Part shown: piece after piece, positions 35,093 to 47,590 of the stretch
Numbering within the stretch: the first letter of the stretch is position 1
Layout: every line of letters starts with the position of its first letter
NCBI GenBank assembly: GCA_015680685.1
Contig: MNCI01022386.1
Coordinates: 634,914-698,913, forward strand
Reading direction: 5' to 3'
Length of the DNA stretch: 64,000 nt
Source of the DNA: Gnetum montanum
Taxonomy: Eukaryota > Streptophyta > Gnetopsida > Gnetales > Gnetaceae
Position numbers and translations under genes: made by a program
Notes under the pieces: model-generated
What the model saw: the letters and a program-made list of their open reading frames with translations, nothing else
Databases searched by the model: none
What the model was told of the DNA's origin: nothing

Positions 35093-37848
35093 CATCGATC
35101 ATCATCTATGGACAAGAAACTGTTCCCAAGATTTGTCCTGTCTCAAGGAAGTTCACCAAAGCACATCCCATCCATGCATGCCAACATCACCAAGAACACA
35201 TGGCACTAGATCAAGAGAAAAATGGGCAAGGAAATTCCCTAGTCCATTCATTACAACACTATATCGCAACTAAAGAATTTCCCATGTGGTTTTCATCAAA
35301 ATGATACATCAAGGCACAAAGGCCGTTTACAACATATAGCAAGGGTGCTTCAAAACAAGCACTAGGAAAAACATCATACATCAAGTTGGCCTTGTCACAA
35401 GGTGTGGCATAGGCCTACAACCAGGAGACAACTGAGTCACAGAAGGCAATACATCTAGCACTTTTGAGTGCATACAGTCAAATTAAGAATATCACAAGGA
35501 TACATTTCACACACCCGAGGATACATTTATATGGGAACATACATGGTATTTGGGAATGCTACCCAGGCCTAAAAGGCTATAGGACAAACTACCCAAGCCC
35601 ATCCTAGGTTGAAGGATTTAGGCCACCAGGAGCATACCATGAAAGAACCATGCTATTTTGAGAAAAACCTATCTCTATCACGAAGCATAAATGATCATCT
35701 GTCATTGCACCACTATCTCAAAACATACATGATCGACCATTGCACTAAACCCACTGCATGACTACCATTGAACGAAAACAATTTGGGACATGAACGCAAT
35801 GATCGAATAACGAAACATGCCAACTGAGTATCCACCACCTACCAAAGTAGGACCTCAATGCATTGGCCACTCCTAGGCCATCAATATCCAGCATGGCCAA
35901 GGATACCATTTCATGCCATCTAGTAGCCCAATATCTATAGGGTCTAGGACAGATCACCATCCTCTGTTAGTGCTCACCTAGCATGAAGAGGCAAACAAAT
36001 CATAATGTACCTGCTGATTCATCATAGCCAAGGTACTGATAAATCCGCAACCCAATGTTGGGATTCTAAGACCAATAATCAGTTCATGAAGGTCTTAAGA
36101 GCACATATCTTCCCCATAGACATAGTGCTCATAGAATCAACTGAGGTTACCATGGCTGCATCTTTGTACCTGTGTCGCTTGCAAACACTGAGACAAAAGC
36201 TTAGAAACATAGAAGTTAGCAGGAACACGATAAGCACATCAGCCTCATACACAACCATCAAGCATGATCATATAACATAGTAATATCACTCTTGCAACAT
36301 CATAAAAAGAAAGACCTCAACAACATGCATAGAGATCAATCATGCAAAACATTGATGGATCAATTATATATGCTCAAACAAACAATTTCATCATGAGGCA
36401 CACCCAGAGAGAGCTAGCACACTCTCAGAATTTCAAGATTCACATACAATAATCATTCCCAGCAACTAACACTGGTTTCAACCAGGATCAAAATCTCAAC
36501 ACAATCATATGAGTCATGGGCAATAGAGAATCGTCATCTCAACCCAAAAATAAGGTGGAAGACCAAGGTCTATCCAACAACAAGTCTGCATAAAACCAAT
36601 TCTTGCAATGACGAGCAACATCATGGAGGATGCGTCCACAAGAAAGACTCTCATCAAAAGAGGTTCAGTCTCAACAAGAACCAACAATAGGATGACCCAC
36701 ACCAGTAGTCTTTGAATCAAAGTGACCAAGAAATGTCACCAATCAAAAGAGTGATGCCACAAACCCAAGGGCAACACAACCTACTCAAACAAGGTAGCAC
36801 AACTTGCAAAGATAAAAAAAAAAGGGCAATCATGCCTCATGCACAAGAAGTTTTCAAACAAGACAACAAACATTTGGCTTTGGGATGGCATAAACGACCT
36901 CAAAATGCATCCTCAACATTCCCAATAATAAGTCATCATACCGTGTAGAACACTAAGCCTTGCATTACATATGATAGACACGACAAAGATAACACACATG
37001 CAGAATTTGAAAGCGCAACCAAGAAGACACGCATACACAAATAGACAAACATACAATCGCAAACACAAGCATACGAAGTCTATCGACAACGGTCTTAATC
37101 CACCCAAGACAAGGCTCACCAAGAGCACATGTCTAAAGGACCTTCATCTTGAGGTACTTGGGAACCACCTTATCCCAATTTGTATTTTTCCATACTCACT
37201 GTATCTAGGGTGAGTGGGAGTGCAAGGATATCCTATCCTTCACAATTCAACAAATGCCATCTTGAAACATGTCATTTGGGTGGAAACCGGAGTGGAGACT
37301 TGGTCTGATTCATCCCAAATGAATCATTGAAGACCTAAGATGAGAGATCCTTGAGCAACAAAATTCTTGAGTTGCCAATAGAACTCCTCTCTACCATATC
37401 ACATACAATCACAACTAGTCCAACCACAAGTAAACAAGTGGAGGACATCACCACAACATAATCGTTAACATCCTCAAGGAGAGCAACATACAACAATTGC
37501 TCACAATTTAACATCCATCCCCTCATGAAGAGCGTAGAACATTGCCATCAGGCAACTCTTCAAGAATACATAAGGATATGATCCTAGATCACCTAGGTAT
37601 CAATCCGAAGGGACCATTAATTGAACAACCTCTATGGAGTAACACAACCAATGCATATCACAACACAATTTCAAAAACACTCTGATGCCATCTGTCACAA
37701 CGTTGCCCCAACATTGTTCAGCACCCCAAGGAATTCCCTAAGATCTAATGGATTTGGGGCGAAAGACTTGAGGAATATGCCTCCAGCGAGCAAGCAACTC
37801 ACGAGTGAGTGCAAGCATAATCATAGCTTCTTAACATATATGGCAACA
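35093..37848. other. Unassigned sequence
   Basis: About 2.8 kb, CA-rich on the plus strand, with no recognisable protein family, tandem repeat or RNA gene. It continues the sequence at 26300-27647 on the other side of the inserted element. Confidence 0.5.
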
Positions 37849-40800
37849 GAGATACAGAAAAAACCCAGGAGAAACAGAAGAACGCGTACCTGAAAAGCAC
37901 CAAAGTAGAGCACACTTCAACAAATGATTCACAACACAACTACACACACAATATGAAGCGTGCGCTTGATATATAGCTACCAGCATGCTGCAACGCTGCT
38001 GGTGAATCCGCTACTGTGAAAAAAAACCCCATTATTTCTGCCCTTGTTGTGATCAAAGTTACCTAACCATGTTGTTAAACTTACCTGCAAATGGAATCCA
38101 TTTAATTCAGTAACAAAATGCAACTGATTACCCAAAGCATCGAATTGCTGCAAAAGACGCTGGTTTCTAAGAAAGGGAGATGACAAGGAGAGGTTGAGAA
38201 GGGGAAGAACCTCTGCCTCTTCTCAGGAATGGCTCTTACTTACTGATACATAGAAGGAGAATATTACATTATCGTCATTGCAGACGTTTTAGTTTGCCAT
38301 GTGAAGAGATTAGATTTTCTTACATACGATACTTGCATGTGAAGGCATTAAAGATATATCAATTATCCAATACTAGTCTAGTTGTCATTTAAGCATATTT
38401 ACATAGGCTGGCAGCGTACATCCCTGCACTGCCAGATAGCATATGTTATGAATGTTTAATGTACTCTAAGCCTAACATTTTTAAACATTTTATAATTAAT
38501 GAATATATTTTAAACCAATAACCTTGGAATATTTTAAAGGAAATAAAGCACTAACCAATACCTTAAAAAATTAATTTGCTCTGTTAATTAAGGCATTATA
38601 TTTCAAAAACATAGTCAACCTCTAATTTTAAAAATTAAATATTTGACAAATTAAAAATGCATAATGATCAAGGAATAAAACTTCTTGGTAAAATAATGAC
38701 ATTGTAAACTTGGATTCTTGTGTTGTTTCTCCTATGAAACAGGTTCACCCATTGACAATATTCTTTAAAGATGTGTTTCAATTTTAACCAAGGTTATATG
38801 AATTCACCTGGATTAGCATCATATTGGATGCCGTTTTACATCAGGTAAGAATGCTAGCACAGCAGTCTATAATTATGGTGTAGTATTCAAGGTGAGAAAA
38901 ATTTGTTTAAAAAGTAAGTCGCAAGCATGAACAAAACTCAACAAATGAGCCATGGTCCTTTTTTTTTTCTCGCACTTCATACTGTTATGATTATTTCTAG
39001 ATAAGGAATTGAACTGAGAAATCTGTAGGCTAGGATAGCTTTTGTGGTTCCGTTGGAAAACAGATAAATGTTTGTACCAAATTTATGATACAGAAGGAAA
39101 CCCAAAAATAGGAAAGAAAATTGTAACAAATATTTCTCAAGCTTACCTTGTTTGTTAAGTTTTTGAATACGAATCTCACGAGGTTCCTGTAGCCTTTCAA
39201 CAATTAACACCAGTAGCAGGGTTTTAGAAAAGATTAATTCAGTTTTCTACGAGGGACTTCTATTTTCAATGAGAATATATATCTTTAACTGATTATTCAA
39301 AATAAATATTGAAAATATTAATTAATTTTTTTAAAAAATAAGGATGAGTGTAATTCCAAGATATCCATATTGTTGTATTTATTAGTTATTCATAGCCTTA
39401 AGCCAGACTGTAGCAAACTACAGCTGTATCATAGTTTTAAAGAAACGGATACGATTGTGCATCATTTTTCATTTCAGAGATTCTGAATCACAGATTGCTC
39501 AGATTCTGAAACATCAATGCTTTGAGATGTATGAATTTCACCTTCATAGGCCCATGTAAACAATCGCTCGTCCAGATTATCAACACCTCCATCCAAATGA
39601 AGATAAGATAAATGAGGGATAATGGACTGCTTCAGATTTCCATGTGGGAATAGTTTATGCCCTACAGATCTGGATGCATGGACCTCCTTCCCATAGGATC
39701 ATTCATGTGGTAGGAATGAGTCTCTAAGAGAAGGTTCTACCTCTCAACATGTATGTGCTTGTATTCTTGTTTTGCAATTAAATTGCAAACCTCTTCCTTC
39801 TTATGAGCGACATTTATGTGCTTGTATTATTGTTTTGCAATTAAATTGCAAACCTCTTCCTTCTTATGAGCGACATTCTCTGATTTTTGGGGTGACCAGA
39901 TTTATAATCTACCAAATCTTTGATGAAGCCCTGATCGAATAAAGCCTTTTCAAAGGCAGTAGGTGCAATTTCCCTAAGCTCTTTGCAAAATTTTCTATAT
40001 ACATCCTACCATCAGCCTAATTTGTCATGATGAAAGCTCACCATAGTCAGAGGTGTGCTAGGTGTGCTGCTTTATTCACCATATTTGAAAAGTAATTTGG
40101 ATCATTTGAAGCTTCTGCTTTAATCCATTTTTATCATACATCTTAGCCATCATTGCTTCGGTCCTTTATTTCCCACAAAATCAACTAAGAAAAGGAATAT
40201 TGTTAATATACAACTAAAACAAGTAGTTTGTAAACATCTTTCTGAGCAATGGCACCAATATTAGTAGTCTTCCTAGCTAAGACAGTAAGAGGTCTAAGAG
40301 GTCTATCAATGGTATGTGCAATGAACTAATCATAAACATTAAAGATGATAGAAACATGACCTACAAAGTTTCTTTGTCTACATTGTTGTGATCACTAAAT
40401 AAAAAATGTTATGGTACATTAAAAATTCAAGTATATTGCTAGAATGAGAGAGATAATATTTTTATAATTTTAATATGCTTAATACTTTATGCATTTTAAA
40501 TTAAAGAACAATAAATAAATCTCATAGTAAGGGACCACCACTTGGAGTCACAATAAGGTGTTTGTTTCTCAAGTCATAGGACTTGGGTTCTAGCATGGGT
40601 GTAGCCACTTAAAAGAGGTTAGGCATTTGCGCATCCACTAACCCTTCCAAGATCCCACCTTGGTAAGATCAACATTGAGCCTCTAGATAATGATTCTAAA
40701 TAAATCTCGTTGCAATCCCTTGTAGAACAAGTGCACATAGAAATTAAATACATACACAAACTATGTTGCAATCCCTTATGAGAAAAGTGTGACACCCACA

Positions 40801-41620
40801 CATGAAGCAATAAATCTCCTTAGTCATACCATCAATGACTCAACACCATTTGGGATAGGTATGGCCTTCTTAGGCAAGGCAAAATCATTGCAAGCTCCAC
40901 AAACTTAACTAATCTATCTACTAAGAGAATTGAACTAATTATAATTTCTAAATATAATAAATTAATTAATTGATAAGATGCCATTAGCATGATCCAATAA
41001 AACACGCTTACAAAACTAAAAGAAATCATTGAGTTTTATTCACTATGTTGTCACTCAATCTGACATCATCCAAAAAATTCCAAGCTGTGAAAGCATGACA
41101 ACACTTCAACAATCTCATTGCACAATTAAGTGATGACTCAACAAACAAAAAATAATGAAAAAAGACACATTTGCCTAAGGGATAGAGGAGTTACAAAACA
41201 AAGAAAAGATAAGACTAGACCAAAGATAAATAAAAGATGTTAAATGAACTCCTCACCTTGGTATTTCTAGTTGTCAGGAATGTAACAAAGAGGTTTGCTA
41301 GCTGTTGGACATTAATGGCTAAGCACACTACAAGATATTCAACTTTGGCCACTTTTATAGAAAAATTGCATCAAAACAACAAGTGGATGCAACAAGGCAT
41401 CAATGATGCAAAGATATCAGTGACCTCCTAATCATTAGCCCACATGATCAACATCCAATGGTGTCCACTCTACATATTATCCTATTATTTTAGGATGTTT
41501 ACACTACAATAAGCCTAAATAGTGGTTTATGATCCATTTGTCAGGGATGAAAAGCTTGCAATGAAACACAAGTGTCACCCAACTACAACCACAAGAATTG
41601 GTAATCCCTAAACCCAGTAA
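37849..41620 (-). pseudogene. Partial copy of an unidentified intron-bearing host gene (right, minus strand)
   Basis: An inverted counterpart of 4605-6976. In minus-strand order: an exon-like block at about 39700-39480 reads LKQSIIPHLSYLHLDGG then DERLFTWAYEGEIHTS. The next block near 39220-39150 reads VERLQEPREIRIQKLNKQ and is followed by a GTAAGC donor. Then 38186-38090 reads RLLQQFDALGNQLHFVTELN, and the last is near 38040. About 2 kb (39520-41560) separates the 41560-41620 match from the rest and is absent on the left, so this copy keeps more of the gene. The product is not recognised; the protein-like exons with proper splice sites argue for a real host gene behind both copies. Confidence 0.5.
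39752..39877. repeat. 63-bp perfect-length tandem duplication
   Basis: Units 39752-39814 and 39815-39877 differ by one base. Each contains the palindrome GCAATTAAATTGC. Confidence 0.9.
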
Positions 41621-44352
41621 TGCAAAGATATCCAATATGTATTTTACGATATAAGCTAAGGTAAATATCAATTTAGTTTTGAACTAGGTTAGCCAAGTGC
41701 ACATTTAAGCATTAGCACCTAACCATGACTCCAAGGGGTGGTCCCTAGACACTTCTTTTTTTATATGTATGATTTTGTATATTCTATCCCTATCAATTGT
41801 AAACTCTGCCCTTGGCCACTTATGTTCTCCCACTCTCTTAAATTACATCATGTGATTAATACCAAATACTTTTCATGGCATCATCATGAAGGAATATGTA
41901 AAAAATGAATTCACATCATAATTCATTGGTATTCATTTTACCATCCATAACTTTTATATTATTTCTTTACAAGACATTTCGAATCATACTCAAACTGAAA
42001 TTGACATTTTTACTTATGTCCATTGGGATCCCTTGGATCCATGGGACCAATTTTAGAATTCCTTTTACGGAATTTTTTAAAAAAATTTATAACTTTATGT
42101 TGCATAGTAAAATCGAACCTATGACTTGGGGTTAGCAAGCCAAGACCCTTACCACTTGGCTAATACCTCAATTGCATTATCATTCTTAATCTTTCATGCT
42201 TTTTCTTGTCTTATATCATTGATGTTATTCCACATGTTGATTGGTTAATGAAATTAATGTGCTCCTTATGTAAGTCCTTTTCAGCTAGCATTTGGTGTGG
42301 CTAGGTTATACAATTAGGACGTTAACAATGACTCACTCATGACGTGTTGATACCTAGTCACAACCTTACATTTAGAGATGGTGGACTGTGACTCACTCAG
42401 ATGTTAGGCTTGATACCAAAATGCAGTGAGCTTCTAACTAATCCCTATATTATAGTCTCGAAAACTACTATCCAAATTCAGAGAGGCCTTAACACAAACA
42501 TACATTATTTAATAGTTGCTATTACTCACTAGTCACCACTTCATAGTGAATTAGTAGTCAAGATCATAATATCTTTTTTGCAGAGACTTGTGCAAGAAAG
42601 TTAATAAGCTTCTTGTATGGAAATAGTACCAAAAAATTGCATATATTTTTGTTTATTTTTTCCTAAAGTTTGGTTGATCTTGTAAGTTATGCATCTGATA
42701 AGTTTTTTCAAGAATGAAGAGACAATAGCTTGGATTTAAAGAAAATATTTTTTTTGAAGAAAATTATGGCTAGCTCCTATGTCAACCAAAGCATCCATTG
42801 TCTTCAGTAGAAACTAGATTGGAACCATTTAAACCAAGTGCAAGCTAGGCTCTTACGTCGATTAAACTTAATAACTATAAGTAGCTATGACTGTACCTTA
42901 AAGATATTAGCAAAAGGGAACAATTAGTCATAAGAAAAAGTGACTATTTTCTTAGTAGTTGATATCATTATATTATTGCTAATCTAAAAAATAATGTATA
43001 TTTATTAGTAATCCTCACATAAAAGACAATATGTGGTCCTTAGTCATTAAGCATATGTAGTATCATAGTATTACAAATAGAACATAATCATAAAGAGAAA
43101 GGACAACTTATTTGATTAACATTATAAGATAGAATATATGCTAAATTTTATGGATCTTCATTATAATCAAAATCTCTAGCATAAGGACTTGCCAACAACA
43201 CTTGATAGAGTGGATGTTGCAAGTCTTCCAATGTTAGTCCACCATTAAGTTGAATATTCAATATGTGTAAATCATATGTGAAAGATGAAGCTGTATTATT
43301 AGCATGCACATTGTTTTGCCAAAAGTAACTTATATCTTACTTGTTTGTTGTATACACTACTTGATAAAAAGAAAATCCTAATGGACTACAAGTGATAGGT
43401 CTTCTTTCTATAGTGGAAAATAAGTAATAACTGATGCTTGTCCAACCAAACCTAATTTTATATGTATATTTTTAACTTTGGGATATGTATAAAAGAAATA
43501 ATCACTATGATTTGCACCTTGAACAAAAGAGGAAGAATTTTTTATCATAAAATAGGGATTATGACCAAAATATTCCACTGTTCAAACCATGCATTTTTAG
43601 GTATATTAAATTGAACAATATCAATTTTATAACAGAAACATGAATTTCCAAATTTGTAAATGGCCATAACCACCAATTATTTGTCACATTGCTTGTGTTC
43701 TAAATTTGAACATATACTTTGTGATAATAATTCATCGATGAATTAGCTTGCTCATACCTATATATTGCATTTTGTTGACACAACCTAGATTCATAAACAA
43801 AGTTTCTCAAAGCAGCTCCATATCGTTGAGAGTGAGCTTTCATTGCAATTGGTGGTATCCATTCATCTAGATCTCCACTATCATAGTTCATTAATAGATG
43901 GAAAGATAACTCTTGTCAACTTTTCCTAATCAAATATGATCTCATTTTATCCTTTTTTTAAATCTATCCAAATAAAGTAGAAATATAAAAGTTAGAACAT
44001 AGCAAATTTATTGATATCAAACTTTAAAAAAATGCTAAACTTAGATGATGATTTTAAATAATAACTATAAAACTAAAAAATAGAAACAAGCATAAGGTAG
44101 ATTTTTTGAGAAGTATGATTTTATTTGTACAGTGTGTGCAATCAGTTTGCATAGTATGGTTATGTCGCTAAGTGGAAAAAAGAACAAGATCTTATAGTTG
44201 AAGTTTGACATGTTTTTTGTTATTCAAGATAGGTCATAACCTATTAAGTAAAGTATACGTTAGGTTTGCATTATGGTAATGTTACAGAATAATGATGTAA
44301 CATGATAAAGCAATTATGACATACAATTAACAAATTTTATCTTTTCATTGAG
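41621..44352. other. Mostly unassigned AT-rich sequence, with decayed coding-like patch
   Basis: Nothing recognised from 41621 to about 43130. From 43890 down to about 43430 on the minus strand, short frames read protein-like (SGDLDEWIPPIAMKAHSQRY, then NNWWLWPFTNLEIHVS and NAWFEQWNIFGHNPYF in a shifted frame). They are separated by a stop and a shift. I do not know the family. Confidence 0.3.
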
Positions 44353-45144
44353 TGTGGTGTAACGACGGAAAATGTCGACAGCTGGAAAATACCAAACAAA
44401 ATTCTGTGTACACAGTTTTAACCACGGATCCGTGTGAGAGCTATGTTGGAAAAACGAATCCGCTGCACTCTGAACGGTCTTGTCGATCAGACAGGGACTT
44501 ACTAAATCAGTAAACCAATGGAGATTTTGAATATTTCGTGGATCGATTTGATTCGACGAGTCGCAAAATGAGGGAAAACAATGTAGACGAATTATAACGA
44601 TGATAACGCTAACACGATAAGAGGAGGCAGACACAAGAGAAACACGTGGTTTCAAGATCTACGCTTTGACTTGAAGAATAAATATTTTGTATACCATGTT
44701 ACAATGGGGAGACCCCGATTACTTGATGTGAAGCAAACACAAAATAACAAGAAAACTGTCCAAGCAGAAGTACAGAATGAAGTCTGATCTACCTCGTAGG
44801 CCAGAGATGGGATGCAAGGAAGGTCAAGTACTGACATCTATCGATCAATTTCTTCTGATCAATAGAAACTCACAAACCACACCAGATGATCTCTTGATCT
44901 CTGATCTACTCCTTTTGCCTTAGGTAGTCTTTGCTCGAAACTCTCGACGATCACCAATGGAGAAAGTTGTGTCTTCGCCAAAGGGGTAATCGCTCCTGCT
45001 GCCAATGCTCAAGCAAAATATCTTTTGTCTTTGTTGAAAGATAGTGTTGCCAAATGATTTCCAGAAAATGCTGCTCTTTCTCTCTCTGTCTGGGTCTTTC
45101 CTCTGTTTTGTCTCGTTGCCTCTCTTTTTCTTCGCCAACTGGGA

Positions 45145-45153
45145 CATTTATAG
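45145..45153 (-). promoter_or_regulatory. TATA box in Tat LTR
   Basis: CTATAAATG on the minus strand, in GGGACATTTATAGG context. It lies 750 bases into the LTR in the sense direction, with the GCGTAA/TTACGC cluster just upstream. The same box is in the other LTR at 61014-61022. Confidence 0.6.
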
Positions 45154-45239
45154 GTTTGACAATATGTGGAGAAGGGATGGCTGTGATGACACGTGTTTCA
45201 AACCTTTCGGAAGATCGTTGACTTGACTGTCCTTGTAAT

Positions 45240-45740
45240 AAAATTCGTGACTACGCACAATACGCGCATTTGTGTATTGTGCGTATGGATGACTAATGTG
45301 GATCGGGCATGTTCTCAGTTGATTTTGGGCTACATTACACTGGTACGCATTGCGTCACGTGCGAGAGCGTAATAAAGCACAAAAGTAAGAGACTCAAGCT
45401 GCTTTACGCTAGTTCACGCTGCCGAGCGTAGTGAAGCATAAACAAAGGTTAACTTGGCGATGGATTACGCTGCATACGCTATGTTGCGTAACAAGCGTAA
45501 CTTGACCTGTTGCGCTTCCTTTGGGTCCTTTTTGACATTTTTGGAGCTCATTACGCTGCTTTGCGTAATAGAGCGTAAATCTGCCCTTGGACAAAAGACT
45601 TAGTAGAATACACGAGGGGTCGCGTATTACGCTGCGTAAGCCTCTCTAGATGCTGAAGTAAGTCGCCTTCTGATACTAGACTATGTTGAACAGAATCACG
45701 CTAAGCGTCATTACGCTATGCCGCGTGATATAGCGTACAA
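45240..45740. promoter_or_regulatory. Cluster of GCGTAA/TTACGC motifs in U3
   Basis: I count eleven exact copies of GCGTAA or its complement TTACGC in about 500 bases, plus many near copies (GCGTAC, ACGCTG, GCGTCA). Some are paired as short inverted repeats, for example TTACGCTGCTTTGCGTAA. They lie upstream of the TATA box in the sense direction, in both LTRs, so an enhancer-like or protein-binding role is possible. The function is inferred only from position. Confidence 0.55.
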
Positions 45741-45907
45741 AGATAAAACATAGTGATATTGGAAATCTGCAAAGTAAATTGAAGACTTGATGCTACACGT
45801 CTCTTTGCCTTACTCTGCCTTGTTCTCCCTTCTGGAATTCAGACATGTATTCTTGCCTGATCGCAAATCTTTGCCTGAGGCCGACTCACAATTTTCACGA
45901 TGTTTCA

Positions 45908-45921
45908 ATGGCCCCTCTTTG
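45908..45921 (-). promoter_or_regulatory. Polypurine tract of the Tat element
   Basis: The minus strand reads CAAAGAGGGGCCAT, immediately before the 3' LTR start TGAAACA. Position and purine content fit the plus-strand primer. Confidence 0.75.
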
Positions 45922-47590
45922 TTGACAGTTAGAGGGCTTGCCCGAAAGACGTCGACAAAGAATACGAAACACCGAATTGGTAAAAGTACCAACAGTGTTC
46001 ATCAATGTCCACTCAAGTGTTGCCCTGTCAACATAGAAGAGCAAGGATGGAGGGTATGGGAGATAAGATGATTTGGCAAGGAATAGGTTTGGGGAAGACT
46101 CAAATGAGTTAGGATGGCGAAAGTATGGAATACGCTCATTGAACACACAGAAATGTATGCATACTTATATTAACAGGAATACTTTCAGACGAGCATAGCG
46201 CATCAGATTGAGATTTCTCTGTTACAGACTATAGCAGGAATGCTTGCAAAAGGAGCATAGCGCGTCACTTCTGCGATATCTCTGCTATGACATTTAATTG
46301 CGTTACGCCAGTTTATGGACTTGATGGCAATGCGAGTGCGGAAAACGAGTGCTTGCGTATGTAGCTTTTGCATACAGGAAGTAGATGGTAGGGATGAAAT
46401 GGATTAAGAGCCAAGGGTAGGGTCACAAGGGGAAGAGGGATGGACTTCTAAGTGGACAGGCTAACCTGAGCAGCAATTTCAAAACGTTGTTTGTACTTTA
46501 CCGCTCAGATGAACGCACCTTTGAACGACATCTTCGAAACAAGTAACCTGCAACCACAGAAGAAAATAGAGGATGCCATTGTCTATGCGAACTGGAGGCG
46601 AGGTTGTTGAAACAAGTGCTATTAGAGGCAAGATGAAGTGATCGGGCCATGAAGGAGGAACTGTAGCACGAGGCCCAAATTTTCACCCTTAACGCTTGGC
46701 CTAGCATATCGCCGCCAAAGGACATCAGACTCAGCGCACCTAACTGGTTATGCAAAGAACCAGCTAGGTGAATTTGCGAGCCAGAGTCTGATAGCGATGA
46801 TCAGCGGAGGTCCCCGAGGTTGTTGTTGACGAGAATCCCGTCGGGGCTCCGGTCGGTGAAACTAAACCCTCAGATGTACCACCGCTGCAGTGGGCGCAGC
46901 AACGGCATCTTCGAGGGGTCAGTAGTGTGCCTCTCGGCACATTTGAGGAATCAGTAGGATGCCGGTGGGGTGGCGATGCTAGGACTATCCCAGTATCCCA
47001 CCCCGTTCGTCGTGCAGCTATATAGAGATGATTACGCTTGCTTGATTTGCATGGTGGCAGTTTGTACACCCTAGTTTTAAGTCTTGGGAGACTGTCATTG
47101 CTGGTTTTAAGTCTCAGCAGACCATGGTCCCAGTTTAAAGTCTGGGCAGACCGAGAAATGCTAGTTTTACGTCGTAGCGAATGGTGGTGAGGCTGATTTA
47201 TGGTCTCAGTAGACTGTGCTGTGGATGTTAGTTTTATGTCATGACCCAGGGACAAGTCTGTGCTGGTTTTACGTCTCAGCAGACGGTTACTTACCTTTGT
47301 CAGTTTTATGTCATGACGGACAGCCAGTGCCAGTTTAGCGTCATGGCGGACACGTGCAAAAGATGCCAGTTTTTCATCTTGGCAGACCTGTACAACATTG
47401 CTAGTTTTATGTCGTAGCGGACGGTCACAACTTGCTAGTTTTGCGTCGTGGCGGATGGTCAGTACCAGTTTAGTGTCGTGGCGGACGCGTGAGGGGAGTG
47501 CCATTTTTACGTCATAGTGGACTTTTGTTGCTAGTTTAGCGTCGTAGCAGATGATGATGGCCATACCTGATATATATACTGGAGATGCAA
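45922..47590 (-). other. 3' untranslated region of the Tat element with tandem repeats
   Basis: About 1.7 kb between integrase and the polypurine tract. The part 45922-47040 has no recognised coding content and scattered GCGTA motifs. The part 47071-47552 is a tandem array. A 266-codon minus-strand frame here (46764-47564) is made of repeat-derived peptides (HDAKLA, RRKTS) and is not taken as a gene. Confidence 0.7.
47071..47552. repeat. Tandem array 1 in the Tat element (about 15 units)
   Basis: Diverged units of about 32 bases, each opening with GCTAGTTTTA(C/T)GTC followed by GTAGCGGACGG-like sequence; I count about fifteen starts. Tandem arrays between integrase and the 3' LTR are a known hypervariable feature of Tat-lineage elements. 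Confidence 0.85.

Larger units (their letters stand above)
44358..45907 (-). repeat. 3' LTR of the Tat element
   Basis: 1,550 bp, TGTAACG...TGTTTCA in window orientation. It differs from the other LTR by roughly 5 percent over most of its length, mainly transitions. Divergence is higher over the 128 bases at its inner-R/U5 edge (44358-44485), where I count 18 differences. On the minus strand, a TATA box CTATAAATG is at 45145-45153. Confidence 0.9.

Noticed and set aside
44314-44837. Open frames at the left LTR of the Tat element
   Set aside because: They fall in LTR sequence repeated at 60226-61776, and the matching frames there are broken.
46764-47564. A 266-codon minus-strand open frame in the Tat 3' region
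   Set aside because: Its first two thirds are translated tandem units (HDAKLA and RRKTS peptides), and the rest is low-complexity. Long frames are expected from in-register repeats. No domain is recognised.
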